Positions 1-12,391 of a stretch of 64,000 nucleotides of DNA are shown here, piece after piece (position 1 is the first letter of the stretch; every line of letters begins with the position of its first letter). Under the pieces are notes generated by a model. It ran no database searches. It was not told the DNA's origin and saw nothing but the letters and a program-made list of their open reading frames with translations. The translations under genes were made by a program, and so were the position numbers. Origin of the DNA: Cryptomeria japonica (Eukaryota; Streptophyta; Pinopsida; Cupressales; Cupressaceae); contig NC_081411.1 in the NCBI RefSeq assembly GCF_030272615.1, positions 44,839,517 to 44,903,516 of the forward strand, in the 5' to 3' direction.

Positions 1-5
1 GGAAA

Positions 6-1365
6 TTATTTGTTGATCCATTCGGTTGGTTCCCCTATTCTGATCCTTGATAGTTGGTCGGCTATTATATGGTACTTTCTTGGTCGTACAATAATGGTGA
101 AGGTAAATTCCTGCAGGAGCAGTGGCCATCTACTTACCCTACCTTGGATAATTGGTTTATTTACGAGGTACATTAGTGCCTGATGGTCCACATAATATGT
201 GAACGACATAGCCAATAGGTAGTGCCAAAAAATTTATACAGCTTACACCATCCCTAGTGCCTCTCACTCTGTTGTGCTATAGTTTTGTTCAGCCCTTGAT
301 AGTAGTCGGCTGGCAAAGAAAACAAAATGGTCCAACCCTTGTGTCCCTACCTGCACGAGGTAGCACCAATTGGAAAGTTGGAGGCATCAACGTGTACATG
401 AAACTCCTTATTCCAATCCAGGTATACCAGTATTGGTGTGCTCACCAGACGATCTTTCAATTCTTTGAACGCTTCCTCCTACTCTGTACTCCATACGAGC
501 GACTCTCCCTTACTTGTTAGCTTATCTAGGGGCTAGGAGACCTGTACAAAGTGTTTGATAAATCTCTGGTAGTAGTCGACGTGGCCCAGGAATGATTTCA
601 CCCCTGTCATATTTGTTGGGCTCTCCATGTTGACAATTACATCTATCTTATTCGGGTCTATCTTCAGACCTTCCTTGCAAACGATGTGGCCAAGAAGATT
701 CCCTTGCGGTACCATAAACCTACATTTCCTTGGGTTCAAAGCTAGCCTATCTTTTCAACACCTCTCCATACATTCCCTGAGAGCCTTCAAATGGGTGTCC
801 TAATTGCTAAAAATCGACCAGTCATCCAGAAATGCCCTGAAGTTTTCTATGGACATTTTGTCAAAAATGTGTAGAATTATCCTTTGGAAAGTTGCAGGTG
901 CATTACATAGTCCAAAGGGCATGCGATTATAGGCATACACCCCTTCCTCCACCACGAATGTGGTCTTCAGCTTGTCTTCTTCCGCAATACTTATCCAGTT
1001 GTACCTTGAGAACCCATCTAGGAATGTGTATATTTCATGTCTGGCTACTTCCTCCAAGATGATGTCAGTGAATGGAATCAGGAATGGCTCTTTGATGCTT
1101 ACTGCATTTAGTACCTAAATTCCACGCATATCCTTATCTGATTAGCTTCCTTGTTAAGAGAGATGATGATTGGAGAAACCCAGTCACTAGTTTCTACTTT
1201 GAATATGATCCCTACTTCTAACATTTTGTTGATCTCCTAGTTTACTTTGGCTGCATAGTTCTTGTTCATCCTGTACGATCTCCTCCATATCGGTTGGGCT
1301 CTTGGTATGAGGGTTATGCGATGTACACATAGTTCTGGTGGTACCCCCTTCAAGTCCTTGTAGGT
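6..1365 (-). pseudogene. G1 reverse transcriptase and RNase H remnant
   Basis: Read on the minus strand, 1365-1058 gives the N-terminal fingers of a gypsy reverse transcriptase. 1057-800 gives the palm, with RMPFGLCNAPATFQR and the catalytic box FLDDWSIF (a variant of YxDD). 739-533 gives the thumb and connection, with LLGHIVCKEGLKIDP and SFLGHVDYYQRFI. 215-6 gives the end of RNase H, with VDHQALMYLVNK and ADQLSRI. These segments lie in more than one frame, so there are frameshifts near 1366 and between 533 and 215. In a living element these enzymes copy the RNA genome into DNA in a cytoplasmic particle. This copy cannot make them. Confidence 0.85.
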
Positions 1366-2382
1366 CTAGGCAAAGCCGTCCTTATATTCCATAAATATTC
1401 TGAAAGTCGCTACCTTCAGTATGGGATTAGTGTCATCTGCTACGAGTATCTCCTGTGGGTCCTCGTCATCGCCGAGATTAACTTGCTTCACGTCTCTTTT
1501 CTCGTACTTGATATGTTTATCTCGTTCAAACTGGTGGGCTGGCGTGTTGTCCATCCGTGCAATTCCCTCCTCGTACCTACTATACTCTGAGGGAAATGAT
1601 TGGTCTCCCATACCACCACTTGATTCCCTTATCTCGCATATTTGTAGTATGTCGCACTTCGGGTGGAAGACCTCGTCATTCTCCATTTGCCAATGGAAGA
1701 GTCCAGCCAACGAACTAGTTCCATCTTCAAAACATTCGTCTAGTTCTAACACTCCTTCCTCATTGGGTTCCTTCCCTCCTCTGTCTCCTTCGGAACCCCA
1801 TTCCCATCTATTTGAATCATCTGAGTCGGAGTCGGATGACGTGAGCTCTTCACTAACGGACTGATTCCTTAGGTCGATTACATAGTTATGACTGTCACTC
1901 TCAATTGAGAGTGTATTCTTCCTCCAGTTATGATTGGCTCTAGCCATGATCAACCATCCCCTTCCTAGGAGGGTGTCGTATGCTTTTCTTTCTAGTGGGA
2001 TGACTACGAAGTCCATAAGGAATTATTGTGTCCTAATCCCAACCTTTTAGTCCATGAGATTACCGAGGGGTTTGATACCATGTTGGTCTGCACCGACAAG
2101 ATGGAATGTTGGTGGCCAGAGAGTAGGCTTACCAAGACTTCTCCACGTTTCCTCTAATAGCACATTCACTTCGGACCTGCCATCCACCATGGTGTTTGTG
2201 AGCTTTTGTCCCATTATGTCCATCTCCACTACGACAGGTTTCCACCCATTGCTTACCGTGAGTAGCATAGGGTTCATGGCGTCCATACCAGGTTCCTCCA
2301 CCAGATCTGTACTATGTGGTTTTGTCATCATAAGGTGTTCCTGGTTGATGGTGGTGTCACCAGCTACATTTGTCAGGGCCAT
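1366..2382 (-). pseudogene. G1 aspartic protease-like region and linker
   Basis: The frame continues from the gag region and is broken by stops at 2389-2391 and 2047-2049 and one more just after. The segment around 2230-2180 reads VVVEMDIMGQKLTNTMVDGR followed by SEVNVL. This fits a retroviral-type protease with the active-site core changed (VDGRS where VDGGS is usual in this group). The later part, 2016-1366, carries RKAYDTLLGRGWL, a typical protease C-terminal strand, and then an acidic Ser/Asp-rich linker that leads to reverse transcriptase. The protease would cut the Gag-Pol polyprotein. Its assignment rests on position and these short motifs. Confidence 0.65.
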
Positions 2383-2388
2383 CCTTAA

Positions 2389-4185
2389 CTATGGCATGGT
2401 CTCTAGAAGGTCGGATACTCGTATGGGTATTGTGGTTTGTAACATCTGCTTAATGATAGTTTTCTTTGGTCCTGACTTGAGTAGTGTACTGGTAGCTAGG
2501 TGCGAGGCCCGCCGCTCTTCTACCATCGCCCACTCGATATCCGCACTGGCTTCTTGGAGTCTTTCCTTCTCCGTGCGAGGGTCAGGATACATGGCTTTCT
2601 TATTTTCCAATCTTGTGATTGCCAATACGCCTTCCCCCAGTCCTTCTACCTCCAACACACTCACCCCTTTTTGCTTTGGACAGTCCATGTCCTCATGATT
2701 TCCTAGACCGCAGCATTTGCACAACAAACTTCCTGCATCACCCCGGTTTTGACATTCCCGCACAAAGTGACCCCATTCATTGCACTTTCTGAATTGAATC
2801 ATGGGTTGTCCCTTCGCGTCATATTAAATTCTACTCATTGGCGTGTTATTATTGGACCTGTTGTTACCTCATCGATTGTTTTTTTACCCTCTAGGAGACC
2901 CGTTAGAGTTTACTGCTAGCTTCAGAGGTGTCGCTAGCAGTGTGACTTGGTCAAGTTGGGCATAGAGCACTTGTGTGCTCCGTAATTTCAAGTTGTACAG
3001 GCATTCCTTAATGGAATGTCCCATTACTTGGCAGATGTCATAGAAGGCTTTGCGGGGACAACTCCCCTTAGTGTGTCCTTGTGTCTTGCAGTCGCTACAC
3101 CATAACTCCTTACCTTCCCTGCCACCTTCTTTGTTAGCCTTTAGTTCTTTCATCATCCTCATCATATCCCTTTGGATTTCTTGCATGGTTTTGGACTCCC
3201 CATCACTATCTTCATCCGCATTGTCACCATTTCTCACCCGACACTTCCCTTGGGATGTCTTAGTTTCACTTTCAATATCCATCGTGCGGTTGTATGCTTT
3301 GTCAAATGAGGACGGAGGGACCACTTTTATCTTTTGTCTAAGAGACGGTACCAGTCCTTCAACAAACCACCACTTCTTGAGGCCATCAACTGACCGGTTC
3401 TCCATTTTGTTGAGTAGTTCTCTCAGCCTTCTGTTATATGCCCGTACACCTTCACTTTTTCCTTGCTTCGTGTTGTAAATCTCTGCCACAATTTCATTGT
3501 CATCTCATAGGAGTTTTAACTCCTCTTGGAAAGCCTTCTTCAGACTGTTCCATGACATTTTATATTGGGCATCCATGTCTGTATACCAATCAATTGCTAT
3601 TCCCCACAGGGTGGCTGGAAATGCCTTCAACTAGTAATCCTGGTCGTCCTGGCCATTTTCCTCCCAAATGGTCATGCATGTCTTACAATGTTGTACGGGG
3701 TCCTCCGACCCGTCTCCCATGAATTTTGGAAGCTTTTGTTTCTCCGGGGTGTGTGCCATTGTTCTTGCCTGGAGGGTTTAATGTAGCGCTTGGAAGTGAA
3801 TATATGTCAGAAAGGTATTATGTGTCTAGGAGGTACCGTACACTCTTGGTCTGGTTGGACTCCTGTGTGCAGGGCTTTGGTCACCCTCACTCCTATAGTC
3901 CCTCCTTTCTGGGGTTTCTGGATCTAACCCTCCTATTTTGATGCCCTCTAACAAGGATAAATTCCTGATGCCAGATAATGTTGCTTCAGAAATAGTGGTG
4001 ATCTCTTCGTGCAAGTCCTGTACCGCCTCATCTTTTTGTTCAGAATATTCTGACAGGTTGATCTGCAACTCTGCTCTAGAGTCCTCTTCACTTGATGTCG
4101 AGTGTGGGGCCTGGTTGGCAAGATCTTCCTCCTCTACGTCTGGAAGAGGCAGATTCCTAGCAACCTCAGCCAACTCCTTCTGCAT
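2389..4185 (-). pseudogene. G1 gag with four zinc knuckles, some damaged
   Basis: One frame runs on the minus strand from 4185 through 2389 with a few stops. The N-terminal part (4185-3826) is acidic. The gag core follows from about 3759, with GIAIDWYTDMD near 3600, which matches the retrotransposon gag domain. After it come four CCHC-type knuckles. The first, CSDCKTQGHTKGSC near 3090, is intact. The second and third (CQVMGHSIKEC and CNEWGHFVREC) have each lost a first cysteine. The fourth, CKCCGLGNHEDMDC near 2710, is intact. Gag packages the element RNA into virus-like particles. The start codon cannot be fixed. Confidence 0.8.
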
Positions 4186-4820
4186 ACACGACCTTTGCCT
4201 CTCCCAGCTACAAATCCACTACACTCTGACTTCTGTTGCATTTCTCTGAGATCTTCGAGTCAGCAACCTCCCTTAGCCGTCATCTTTGTTCAACCTGTTC
4301 TTTTATATAGAGAGATCTCCATATAGTTCCCTGGTCTACTCCTTCGGTGGTAGTGGTATGTTCGTCCTTGTTTGTCCATAGGGGCATCAAGTGGCAGAGG
4401 TACAGTTTCGACTAGCCTCTCTCTCCTCTTCCTCCATACGTCTTCACTCCTCGTACCTTCGAAGTACATGTTGTCGATGGAGTTCTCATGTAGGTTCCTC
4501 CCTTCGGTCTTGAAGTGGAATCAGATTTCTAGTGAGTAACCTTGGAATACTTTCGAGTAGGTCAAAGATGGGAGTGTTGATGGTGAGTTCACCATGTACT
4601 GAGCCTTTCGAGATGACTCTCTCGTGAGCCTCTCTCTACACATACTTCGTGACCGACATGTCCCACAACTCTACCAAGTCTACCATCAACTGATCCTCTC
4701 AAATCTCTTCTGTGGTACTTTCTTCGCGTGTGTTGCTATCCATGACAAGTAATTGTTGGTTGAATGGATGACCCATCAATTCCTTCCAGCTGCTGCCATA
4801 ACTATCTCCACGTTCATTCA

Positions 4821-4834
4821 GGCAACGATGCCAA
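4821..4834 (-). other. G1 primer binding site, tRNA-Asp type, degenerate
   Basis: On the minus strand the sequence reads TTGGCATCGTTGCC. This resembles the TGGCGCCGTTGCC site that pairs with the 3' end of tRNA-Asp in many plant gypsy elements, with a few changes. It lies 16 bases after the end of the 5' LTR remnant, as expected for the start of minus-strand DNA synthesis. Confidence 0.6.
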
Positions 4835-4850
4835 AATGTTTTGTCTTTGA

Positions 4851-5027
4851 TGTAAGGTTGATAAAACTCACAGATAACAAAATATTTTCCACACGTACCC
4901 GTTATCAATGTAACAAAACATTCATATATCACATCATAAGTAATAATGGTAAACAAGTAGACTGGAAGAGTTATATCTTTATTGAATTATCTAGAATATA
5001 TCCATACATAATCTCCCTTGCCAAGGT
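4851..5027 (-). repeat. G1 5' LTR, 3' portion
   Basis: This is the part of the G1 LTR next to its primer site. It ends in ACA on the minus strand at 4851. It is separated by copia C1 from the other part of the LTR at 12392-12549. Together they give an LTR of about 335 bases. Joining was inferred from the near-matching 5-base flanks of C1 and from the LTR-like start at 12549. Confidence 0.65.
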
Positions 5028-6504
5028 TGTTGGCATATGTGCAAAGTTTGATGACATCGTATGATTGTATGTTGTCATTGATGTCAATATGTTGAAGTAT
5101 GAACTAGTATATTGAAGTAAGCAAACTGGCAAGAGAACTGGTATGATGGTATGAAGTGAACCGGTATATGCAAACAGGTAAACCAGTATATTGAAGTGTG
5201 AACTGGTATATGCAAAGTTTGTATCGGGGTTTCATTTGATATGACTACCGGTTGGTAGTCTCAGCTTTAGGGTTTCTGGTTGATGCATTTCAAGTCTGTG
5301 TGATTCGACCGACGACATCCTGTGATGAGTTAGCATTGAAATGAAGATTAGATCGTGTTGCCACGTCAGCCTTGTGCGTGTGAAGAATTTCCTTGAGGAT
5401 CTTGCATGAAGAAGATTGATTCTATCTACCTCGAGAATGTGCAAAATCTTAGTAAATGGTGGAGAGCGCGTGATGGGTTATCAAGCTTCCAGAAGTTGTG
5501 AAGAACGGATGATGGAGAACATCTTGAGATTTGTTCAAGATTGTTTTACGCTATGTAATGTGTTTAAACAGTCAGGATTGGACCGACTGTATTATTAACC
5601 TAGATGCTTAGGGTTTTAGGTTTTGGCCACCGACCTAATTATTGTCTATAAGGTCAACGATGATTCTCATTTGAAGTTGTTGGCAAATGAATGTATGTGA
5701 AGTGATTCTTTCTAGATCGGAGAAGTGAGTAGAGATCTATAGTGTGTGATTGTAGATGTAAAGGAACTAAAGTGGATCTAGCTTGGCATTAAGTGTTGTT
5801 ATCAGATCAATGTATTACCTATTGACTTCTAACCATTTCAGCAGATGGAAAATCCCTTTACCGAGTAGCTTTAATAGGCTTTTTGTAAATCCTTTAACAG
5901 GATGACTCAAAATCATTGAGTTCTTCTAATCCTCTGACAAGGTAACCTTTAAGAGGGTTTTAACCTCTAACCAGGTATTTATCCATCCCTTAACTAGGTG
6001 ATCCCTAGTAGGATCGGTTCCTAGCAGAACCTGTTGCAAAGTCTTTAACCGGACTAGGCTGCTAACAAAGAGGACTTTAGAAGAGTTCAAGAAAAACTTG
6101 TGGGTATTCATCCCCACTGTGGTTTTTCCCAGTTGGGTTTCCACGTGAAAAAATCAATGTGTTATGTGTGATGCTTTTTCATGTGATGTTTTAGTGTTTT
6201 TTGTTAAGCGGTAATGCAAGCTGATCCAATGGTCATTGTATTTATGATGTTTTACTTGCTTAAGCATATGGGTAAAGTTGAGTTGAGATATTAGGTTCTG
6301 AGAAGATCTAGATGTTATTGGTTTATGTCTTTCACAGTCATACTATGTTTTATAGGTAGTGTCTTGATTTAGATCGGTGATATTGTTTACCAGTTAGTGC
6401 AGTCTTTGCAGTTTAACTTGTTGGAGAAGTTTTTGTCTATACTGATTCAGCCCCCCACCCCTCTCAGTATCCATTGGGTATTTACTATTCATCATTATTC
6501 ATCA
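5028..6504 (+). repeat. C1 5' LTR
   Basis: Starts TGTTGG, ends TTCATCA, about 1477 bases, and matches 10900-12391 along its length with scattered substitutions and small indels. Near its start (about 5090-5225) it holds a run of related short words of the type AACYGGTAT. At 5243-5260 there is a perfect hairpin (GACTACC, loop GGTT, GGTAGTC). Both are kept in the 3' LTR. These may be promoter elements in U3, but nothing here proves that. Confidence 0.92.
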
Positions 6505-6506
6505 AT

Positions 6507-6518
6507 TGGTATCAGAGC
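6507..6518 (+). other. C1 primer binding site, initiator tRNA-Met
   Basis: TGGTATCAGAGC lies two bases after the 5' LTR. It is the standard site complementary to the 3' end of initiator tRNA-Met used by most plant copia elements. Confidence 0.93.
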
Positions 6519-6575
6519 GTCCTCCAGGTCCTCTGTGTTGTAAGCTTAACCGCTTGAGGAAAAGATCCTATTCTA

Positions 6576-7460
6576 ATGATGAAGAGGGAAGGTCTTAAGT
6601 TCAATAAAGATCACTTTAAGATATGGAAAGACAGAATGAAGATATACATTAAAAGCATGGGTGCTGAACACTGGAACTATGTTGAGAATACTTATGTTGT
6701 TCCTACCGGTACTCTCACCGATGATCAAAGAAGAGAAATTCAAGAGAATGGGCAAGTCATGGAATCCCTTATCAACAATCTATCTAATATTGAGTTTATA
6801 GATGTTGAAGATAAAGACAATCCCAAAGATGTATGGGATACTTTAGAGTCTATCTATGGCGGTGATGAGCATGTGAAGCAAGCTAAGGAAGAAATCCTTA
6901 GAGGAAAATTTGAAGACATGCGGATGGTTGAAGGAGAGACCATTCAACAATATAGGATAAGAATTAAAACTGTTGTAGGAGACATCAAGAGTGTAGGAGG
7001 TACAATGGATGATTCCATCATTGTTAGCAAAGTTTTGAGATCCTTATTACCGGCCTATGCAATAAGGGTTGCCGCTATTCAGGAGTTGAGATCTATTGAC
7101 AAGACAAAGGTATCCCTTGACTCCATCACTGATAAGTTGACCACATATGAGCTAAATAGCTATGATGGCAGTGTTCAGAAGACTGAATCAACCTTTAGGG
7201 CATCTACTACACTATCTAGAAAGGGAAACGAAGCTGGTACTAGTTGTGAACCTAGACAAAGCAGGGATATGGATGATGAGGAGATCTTGATGGAATTTGA
7301 AGCTCTTCTTGCCAAGAGACTTCCTAAGGGAACTAGAAAATACAGAGGTAAGCTCCCTTTGAAATTTTTTTCTTGCAATAGGATAGGACACAATGCTATC
7401 AACTGTCCCAATAGTGATGATAAGGACAAACCGAATAACTTTAAAAAGTTCAAAGGATGA
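6576..7460 (+). pseudogene. C1 gag
   Basis: A 294-codon open stretch starts at ATG 6576, 58 bases after the primer site, which suits the start of Gag. It reads as a copia UBN2-type gag: DHFKIWKDRMKIYIKSM near the start, DVWDTLESIYGG, and IQQYRIRIKTVVGDIKSVGG. A zinc knuckle near 7365-7410, SCNRIGHNAINC, has lost the first cysteine (FFSC where CFxC is expected). A TGA at 7458-7460 breaks the frame, and the same frame continues through the protease. Gag would form the particle and bind RNA. Confidence 0.85.
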
Positions 7461-9005
7461 AATAGGAGAAACTGTCTTGTTGCAGTTGATGAAGGTGTCA
7501 CTGATGATGAATCAGAAGATGAAGAAAGTGAAGACATAGTTTTTTTAGCCATTAAGGAAGATGTGTCAGGCAAGAAGGCTCTTGTCTCCTGCTTTGATAA
7601 TTCTAATGAGTGTATTATTGATAGTGGATGTTCTCCCCACATGACTCGTGACCAGAAAAAGTTTCTATCACTGGAAGAGTACGATGAAGGTGTAGTCCAA
7701 TTTGGTAATGATGCACCATGTATGGTAAAAGGCAAAGGGTCCATCTCTCTAAATAGAAAAACGGTGTTGATAATGTATATTGGGTAGAAGGTCTCAGACA
7801 TAACCTTTTGAGTGTTGCCCAGCTGAATGATAAAGGACTCACTCTGGAATTCAAATATGGATTGTGCAAAATAAAAGGAAAGAGTGGTGAACTGATGGTC
7901 ACCAGTATGCACACCAAAGGTAACTTATTTCAGTTAAATACAAATATTAGTCAATGTCTAATGGCTAAGTTTTATGACAGTTGGATATGACATAGGAGAC
8001 TTTGCCATGTAAATTTTGATAATATTGTGAAGGTCAGTAAGATCAAGGCAGTTAGAGTGTTGAACAAACCGAAGAATCCTTTGTGAAGAGAATGTCAACT
8101 AGGGAAAATGTCTTTCTCAACCTTCAAAGGTAAATCTTTCACAACAGACAATTTACTTGATCTTGTGCATACTGATGTGTGTGGTCCTATGAAAACTAGG
8201 AGTGTTCAGGGAGATAGGTACTTTATGATTCTTATTGATGATTGCTCAAGGATGATGTGGGTCACATTCTTCAAAGACAAGTCTGAAGCTTTTGGAAAGT
8301 TTAAAGCCTTCAGAGAACTAGTTGAAAAGGAAAGCGGTAAGAGGATTAAATGCCTTAGAACCGACCAAGGAGGTGAGTTCACTTCTAGTGAATTCAATAA
8401 GTACTGTGAAGAGAATGGCATCAAGAGGCAACTGTCTACCCCCTGGATTCCACAGTAGAATGGCCTAGAAGAAAGGAACAACCAGATTGTAGTTGAAGCA
8501 ACTAGAATGATGCTGATTCAAGGGAAGGTTGCTCGTACTTTTTGGAGAGAAGTGGTGAGCACTACAGTCTACACTATGAACTGGGTACTCATCAAGAAAG
8601 GTAAGGATAAAAATCCTTATGAGTATTGGACCGGTAAGACTCCATTAGTAAGCTACTTTAGAGTGTTTGGTAGCAAGTGTTATATCAAGAGAAGTGAATA
8701 CCAGAGTAAGTTTGATGCAAAATGTGATGAGGGAATATTCTTAGGGTATTCTACCAAGAGCAAAGCTCTCAAGTGTTTTAACAATAGGACTTAGCAAATT
8801 GTTGAAAGTATCAATGTTAGAGTTGATGAAACCTCTGAGAAACATGAGGAAAGTAGTAGCGAGTGAGCAGTAGATGAACCAGATGTAACCTTCTGGGAAC
8901 TGGTTGCAAAACAATCAAGTACAAGTAAGAGTGCTCCTACACTAGTAGATGCTGATGAAGATGAGGATGAAGAGGAAAAGAAAGAGGAATCAGTTAAGAT
9001 CATTC
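7461..9005 (+). pseudogene. C1 protease and integrase remnant
   Basis: The protease core CIIDSGCSPHMT lies at about 7611-7646. A frameshift follows near 7760, and the new frame holds to the end of the element. The GAG-pre-integrase zinc region WIxHRRLCHVNFDN lies at about 7980-8025. The integrase core from 8108 shows LVHTDVCGPM, LRTDQGGEF and EERNN, which supply the D, D and E of the active site. The end of integrase (FRVFGSKCYIKR) is near 8655-8700. Stops at 7988, 8456, 8791 and others interrupt it. It would insert the DNA copy into chromosomes. Confidence 0.85.
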
Positions 9006-10558
9006 CTAGGTATGTAAAGCTGCATCATGATCCAAAGAAGATCATAGGGGATACAGATGCAGTAATACTTACAAGAAGAAAGGTCAGAGAGAATTCTTGC
9101 ATGATTTCTAAATTTGAGCCCAAAACATTTAAAGAGGCACACAAAGATGAAGATTGTATTAAGGCTATGGAAGAGGAACTTGACTAGATATAAAAGAATG
9201 GCACATGGTCTTTAGTACCCAAACTTGAGCACAAAAATGTTATTGGCACCGAATGGGTTTTTAGAAATAAGCTGAATGAAGATGGCACATTGGTAAGAAA
9301 CAAAGCAAGATTGGTATGTAAGGGATATGCTCAAGAAGAAGGATAAGGCTTTGGAAAAAACTTTGCTCCAGTAGCTAGATTGGAAGGAGTTCGAATGCTA
9401 CTTGCATATGCAACCTTCAAGAGATTCAAAGTGTATCAGATGGATGTAAAATCTACATTCCTGAATGGATTACTTGAAGAGGAAGTGTATATAGAGCAAC
9501 CAAATGGGTTTTCCCTATCAGAAGATAGTGATATGGTGTGTAGGCTACATAAAGCCTTGTATGGATTGAATCAAGCACCTGGAGCATGGTATGAACGTTT
9601 ACACTCCCATCTTGTGAAGATTGGATTTGAAAGAACAAGTGAAGATAGCAATGTCTATCTGAAGTCAGAAGGAGATCAGATTATGATCTGTGAAGTGTTT
9701 GTTGATGACATAATTTTTGGTGGAGATGACAAGATGAGCTATGCATTTGCAAATGAAATGAAGAAGGAATTTGAGATGTCACTAATCAAAGAGATTAAGT
9801 TTTTCATTGGACTACAGATTCAACAAATGAAAGATGGTATCTTTATCACTCAGTCCAAGTATGTCAAAGAGGTGTTGAAGACCTTTGGCATGGAAGACAA
9901 CAAACTGGTTGGTACACCGATGATGACCAGTTGTAAATTGTCTAAAGAAGATGACTCAACGTTGGTGAATGAGAAGGAATACTGGTCAATGATTGGTAAG
10001 TTTCATTATGTAGTACACAATAGATCGAACATTGCACATGCAGTGGGCATTGCTGCACGTTTTTAGAAAAGTCCAAGAGAATCCCACTTGGTAGCAGTCA
10101 AGCGGATTCTTAGATATCTGAAGGGAACTATAGATTATGGATTGTGGTATCCATACAATAATGATTTTAATCTCAAAGTGTTTACTGATGTTGATTGGGC
10201 TGGTAATGTGGATGACCATAAGAGCACAAGCGGTGGTGCATTCTTTCTCGGTGGTAGACTACTCTCATGGATGAGAAAGAAACAGGGTTGTATCTCTCAG
10301 TCTACAACAGAAGCAAAATATGTAGCAGCATTTATGAACTGCACTCAGACAATTTGGATGAAGCATGTATTAAGTGGTTTCAAAGTCCCTATATCTGAAC
10401 CGGTGAGTATATTTTGTGATAACACAAGTGCAATTAATATTTCCAAGAATCCGGTATTGCATGCTAGAACCAAGCACTTTGAGCTCAAGTATCATTTCTC
10501 AAGGGAGAAAGTTCAGAACAAAGAGGTTGTACTGGAACATGTTTCCAGTAAAGAGTAG
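9006..10558 (+). pseudogene. C1 reverse transcriptase and RNase H
   Basis: The reverse transcriptase starts with NGTWSLVPK near 9198 and shows YQMDVKSTFLNGLLEEEVYI and the catalytic box FVDDIIFGGDD near 9700-9730. RNase H from about 10180 shows FTDVDWAGN, STTEAKYVAA and CDNTSAIN, the usual copia active-site regions. There are stops near 9185, 9193, 9344 and 10064 and at 10556-10558, the last just before LVDIFTKPL, the conserved end of copia Pol. The domain set is complete, so the element was once autonomous. Confidence 0.9.
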
Positions 10559-10899
10559 TTAGTAGATATATTCACCAAGCCTCTACTGAAGGCTACATTT
10601 ACCTATTTAAGAGGTGAATTAGGGGTGCTACCCCTTCAAGAGGTGAACTAAAGGTATGTGCTCCACATCAACTAGGTATTGCATTACCAAATCTTTTCAG
10701 GATTGATGTGTTGAAGGATGCTACTCCTCAAGGGGAGAAGCATAGTAGATCATGGATGTTTATGCCTCCACTTTGACATTGTTGTCAAAGGGGGAGAAGA
10801 TATGAAGCAGAGAAGATATCTGTAGTATTGAAGACATATTATATGGAAGAAGATGTAGAGATATATTTGTGTATTGCCATCAATGCCAAAGGGGGAGAT
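10559..10899 (+). other. C1 3' untranslated region and polypurine tract
   Basis: After the end of Pol there are 340 bases without a coding signal, including two purine-rich tracts of the same kind: TCAAAGGGGGAGAAG near 10786 and CCAAAGGGGGAGAT ending at 10899. The second abuts the 3' LTR and is the likely primer for plus-strand synthesis. The first may be an older or accessory tract. Confidence 0.8.
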
Positions 10900-12391
10900 T
10901 GTTGGCATATGTGTAGTGTTTGATGACATGGTATGATTGTATGTTGTCATTGATGTCAATATGTTGAAGTATGAATAGGTATATTGAAGTAATCAAACTG
11001 GCAAGAGAACCGGTATGATGGTATGAAGTGAACCAATATGACGATATGAACCGGTATATGCAAAAAGATGAACCGATATGTTGAAGTGTGAACTGGTATA
11101 TGCAAAGATTGTATCGGGGTTTCATTTGATATGACTACCGGTTGGTAGTCTCAGCTTCAGGGTTTCCAGTTAATGCATTTAAAGTCTCTGTGATTCAACC
11201 GACGAGATCCTGCGATGAGTTAGCATTGAAATGAAGATTAGATCGTGTTTCCATGTAAGGATTGTGCACGTGAAGAATTTCCTTGAGGATCTTGCATGAA
11301 AAATATTGATTCTATCTACCTCGGGAATGTACAAAATCTAAGTAAAGGTGGAGAGCGCGTGATGGGCTATCAAGCTTCCAGAAGCGGCGAAGAACAGACG
11401 ATGGAGAACGTCTTGAGATTTGTTCAAGATTGTTTTACCCTATGTAATGTGTTTAAACGGTTAGGATTGGACCAACTGTATTATTAACCTAGATGCTCAG
11501 GGTTTTAGGTTTTGGCCATTGACCTAATTGTTGTCTATAAGGTCGATGATGATTCTCATTTGAAATTGTTGGAAAATGAATGTATGTGAAGTGATTCTTG
11601 CCTGATCGGAGAAGTGAGTAGAGATCTATAGTGTGTGATTGCAAATGTAAAGGAAATGAAGTGGATCTACCTTGGCATTAAGTGCTGTTATCAGATCAGT
11701 ATATTACTTGTTGACTTCTAACCATTCCAGCAGATGGAAAATCCCTTTAGCGGTTAGCTTTAACAGGATTTTTGTAAATCCTTTAACAGGGTGACTCAAA
11801 ATCATTGAGCTCTTCAAATCCTCTAACAAGGTAACCTTTAACAGGGTTTTAACCTCTAACTGGGTATTTAGCCATCCCTTGACTGGGTGATTCCTAGCAA
11901 GATCAGTTCCTAGAAGAACCTGTTGTAAAGTCTTTAACTGGACTAGGCTCCTAACAAAGTGGACTTTTGAAGAGTTCAAGAACAACTTGTGGGTATTCAT
12001 CCCCACCATGGTTTTTTCCAGTTGGGTTTCCACGTGAAAAAATCAGTGTGTTATGTGTGATGCTTTTTCATGTGATGTGTTAGTGTTTTCTGTTAAGCGG
12101 TAATGTAAGCTGATCTAATGGTCATTGTATTTATAATGTTTTACTTTCTTAAGAATATGGGTAAATTTGAGTTGAGATATTAGGTTTTGAGATGATCTAG
12201 ATGTTACTAGTTTATGTCTTTCACGGTCATACTATGTTTTACCGGTAGTGCCTTGATTTAGAGTGGTGATATTGTTTACCATTTAGTGCAGTCTTAGTAG
12301 TTTAACTTGTTGGAGAAGTTTTTGTCTATACTGATTCACCCCCACCCCTCTCAGTATCTGTTGTGTATTTACTGTTCATCATTATTCATCA
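10900..12391 (+). repeat. C1 3' LTR
   Basis: About 1492 bases, homologous to 5028-6504. It begins directly after the purine tract and ends at CATCA, after which the sequence GAGGT resumes the interrupted G1 LTR. Confidence 0.92.

Larger units (their letters stand above)
5028..12391 (+). mobile_element. Ty1/copia element C1, complete structure, coding decayed
   Basis: Two LTRs (5028-6504 and 10900-12391) both begin TGTTGGCATATGTG and end CATTATTCATCA. They flank an initiator-Met primer site, gag, protease, integrase, reverse transcriptase, RNase H and a purine tract. This is the copia order. The flanking 5-mers are AAGGT and GAGGT, a target duplication with one mismatch. C1 sits inside the 5' LTR of gypsy G1. 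The long LTR, and the purine tract with CCAAAGGGGGAGA, recall the SIRE/Maximus or Angela/Tork groups (family knowledge; not tested). Confidence 0.93.

Noticed and set aside
1421..1864. Open plus-strand frame of 147 codons.
   Set aside because: It is the complement of the Ser/Asp-rich G1 linker. Its Ser-rich content is a mirror of that, and it has no motif.
7175..7912. Open minus-strand frame of 245 codons within C1.
   Set aside because: It mirrors the gag and protease region, which carries recognisable copia motifs on the plus strand.
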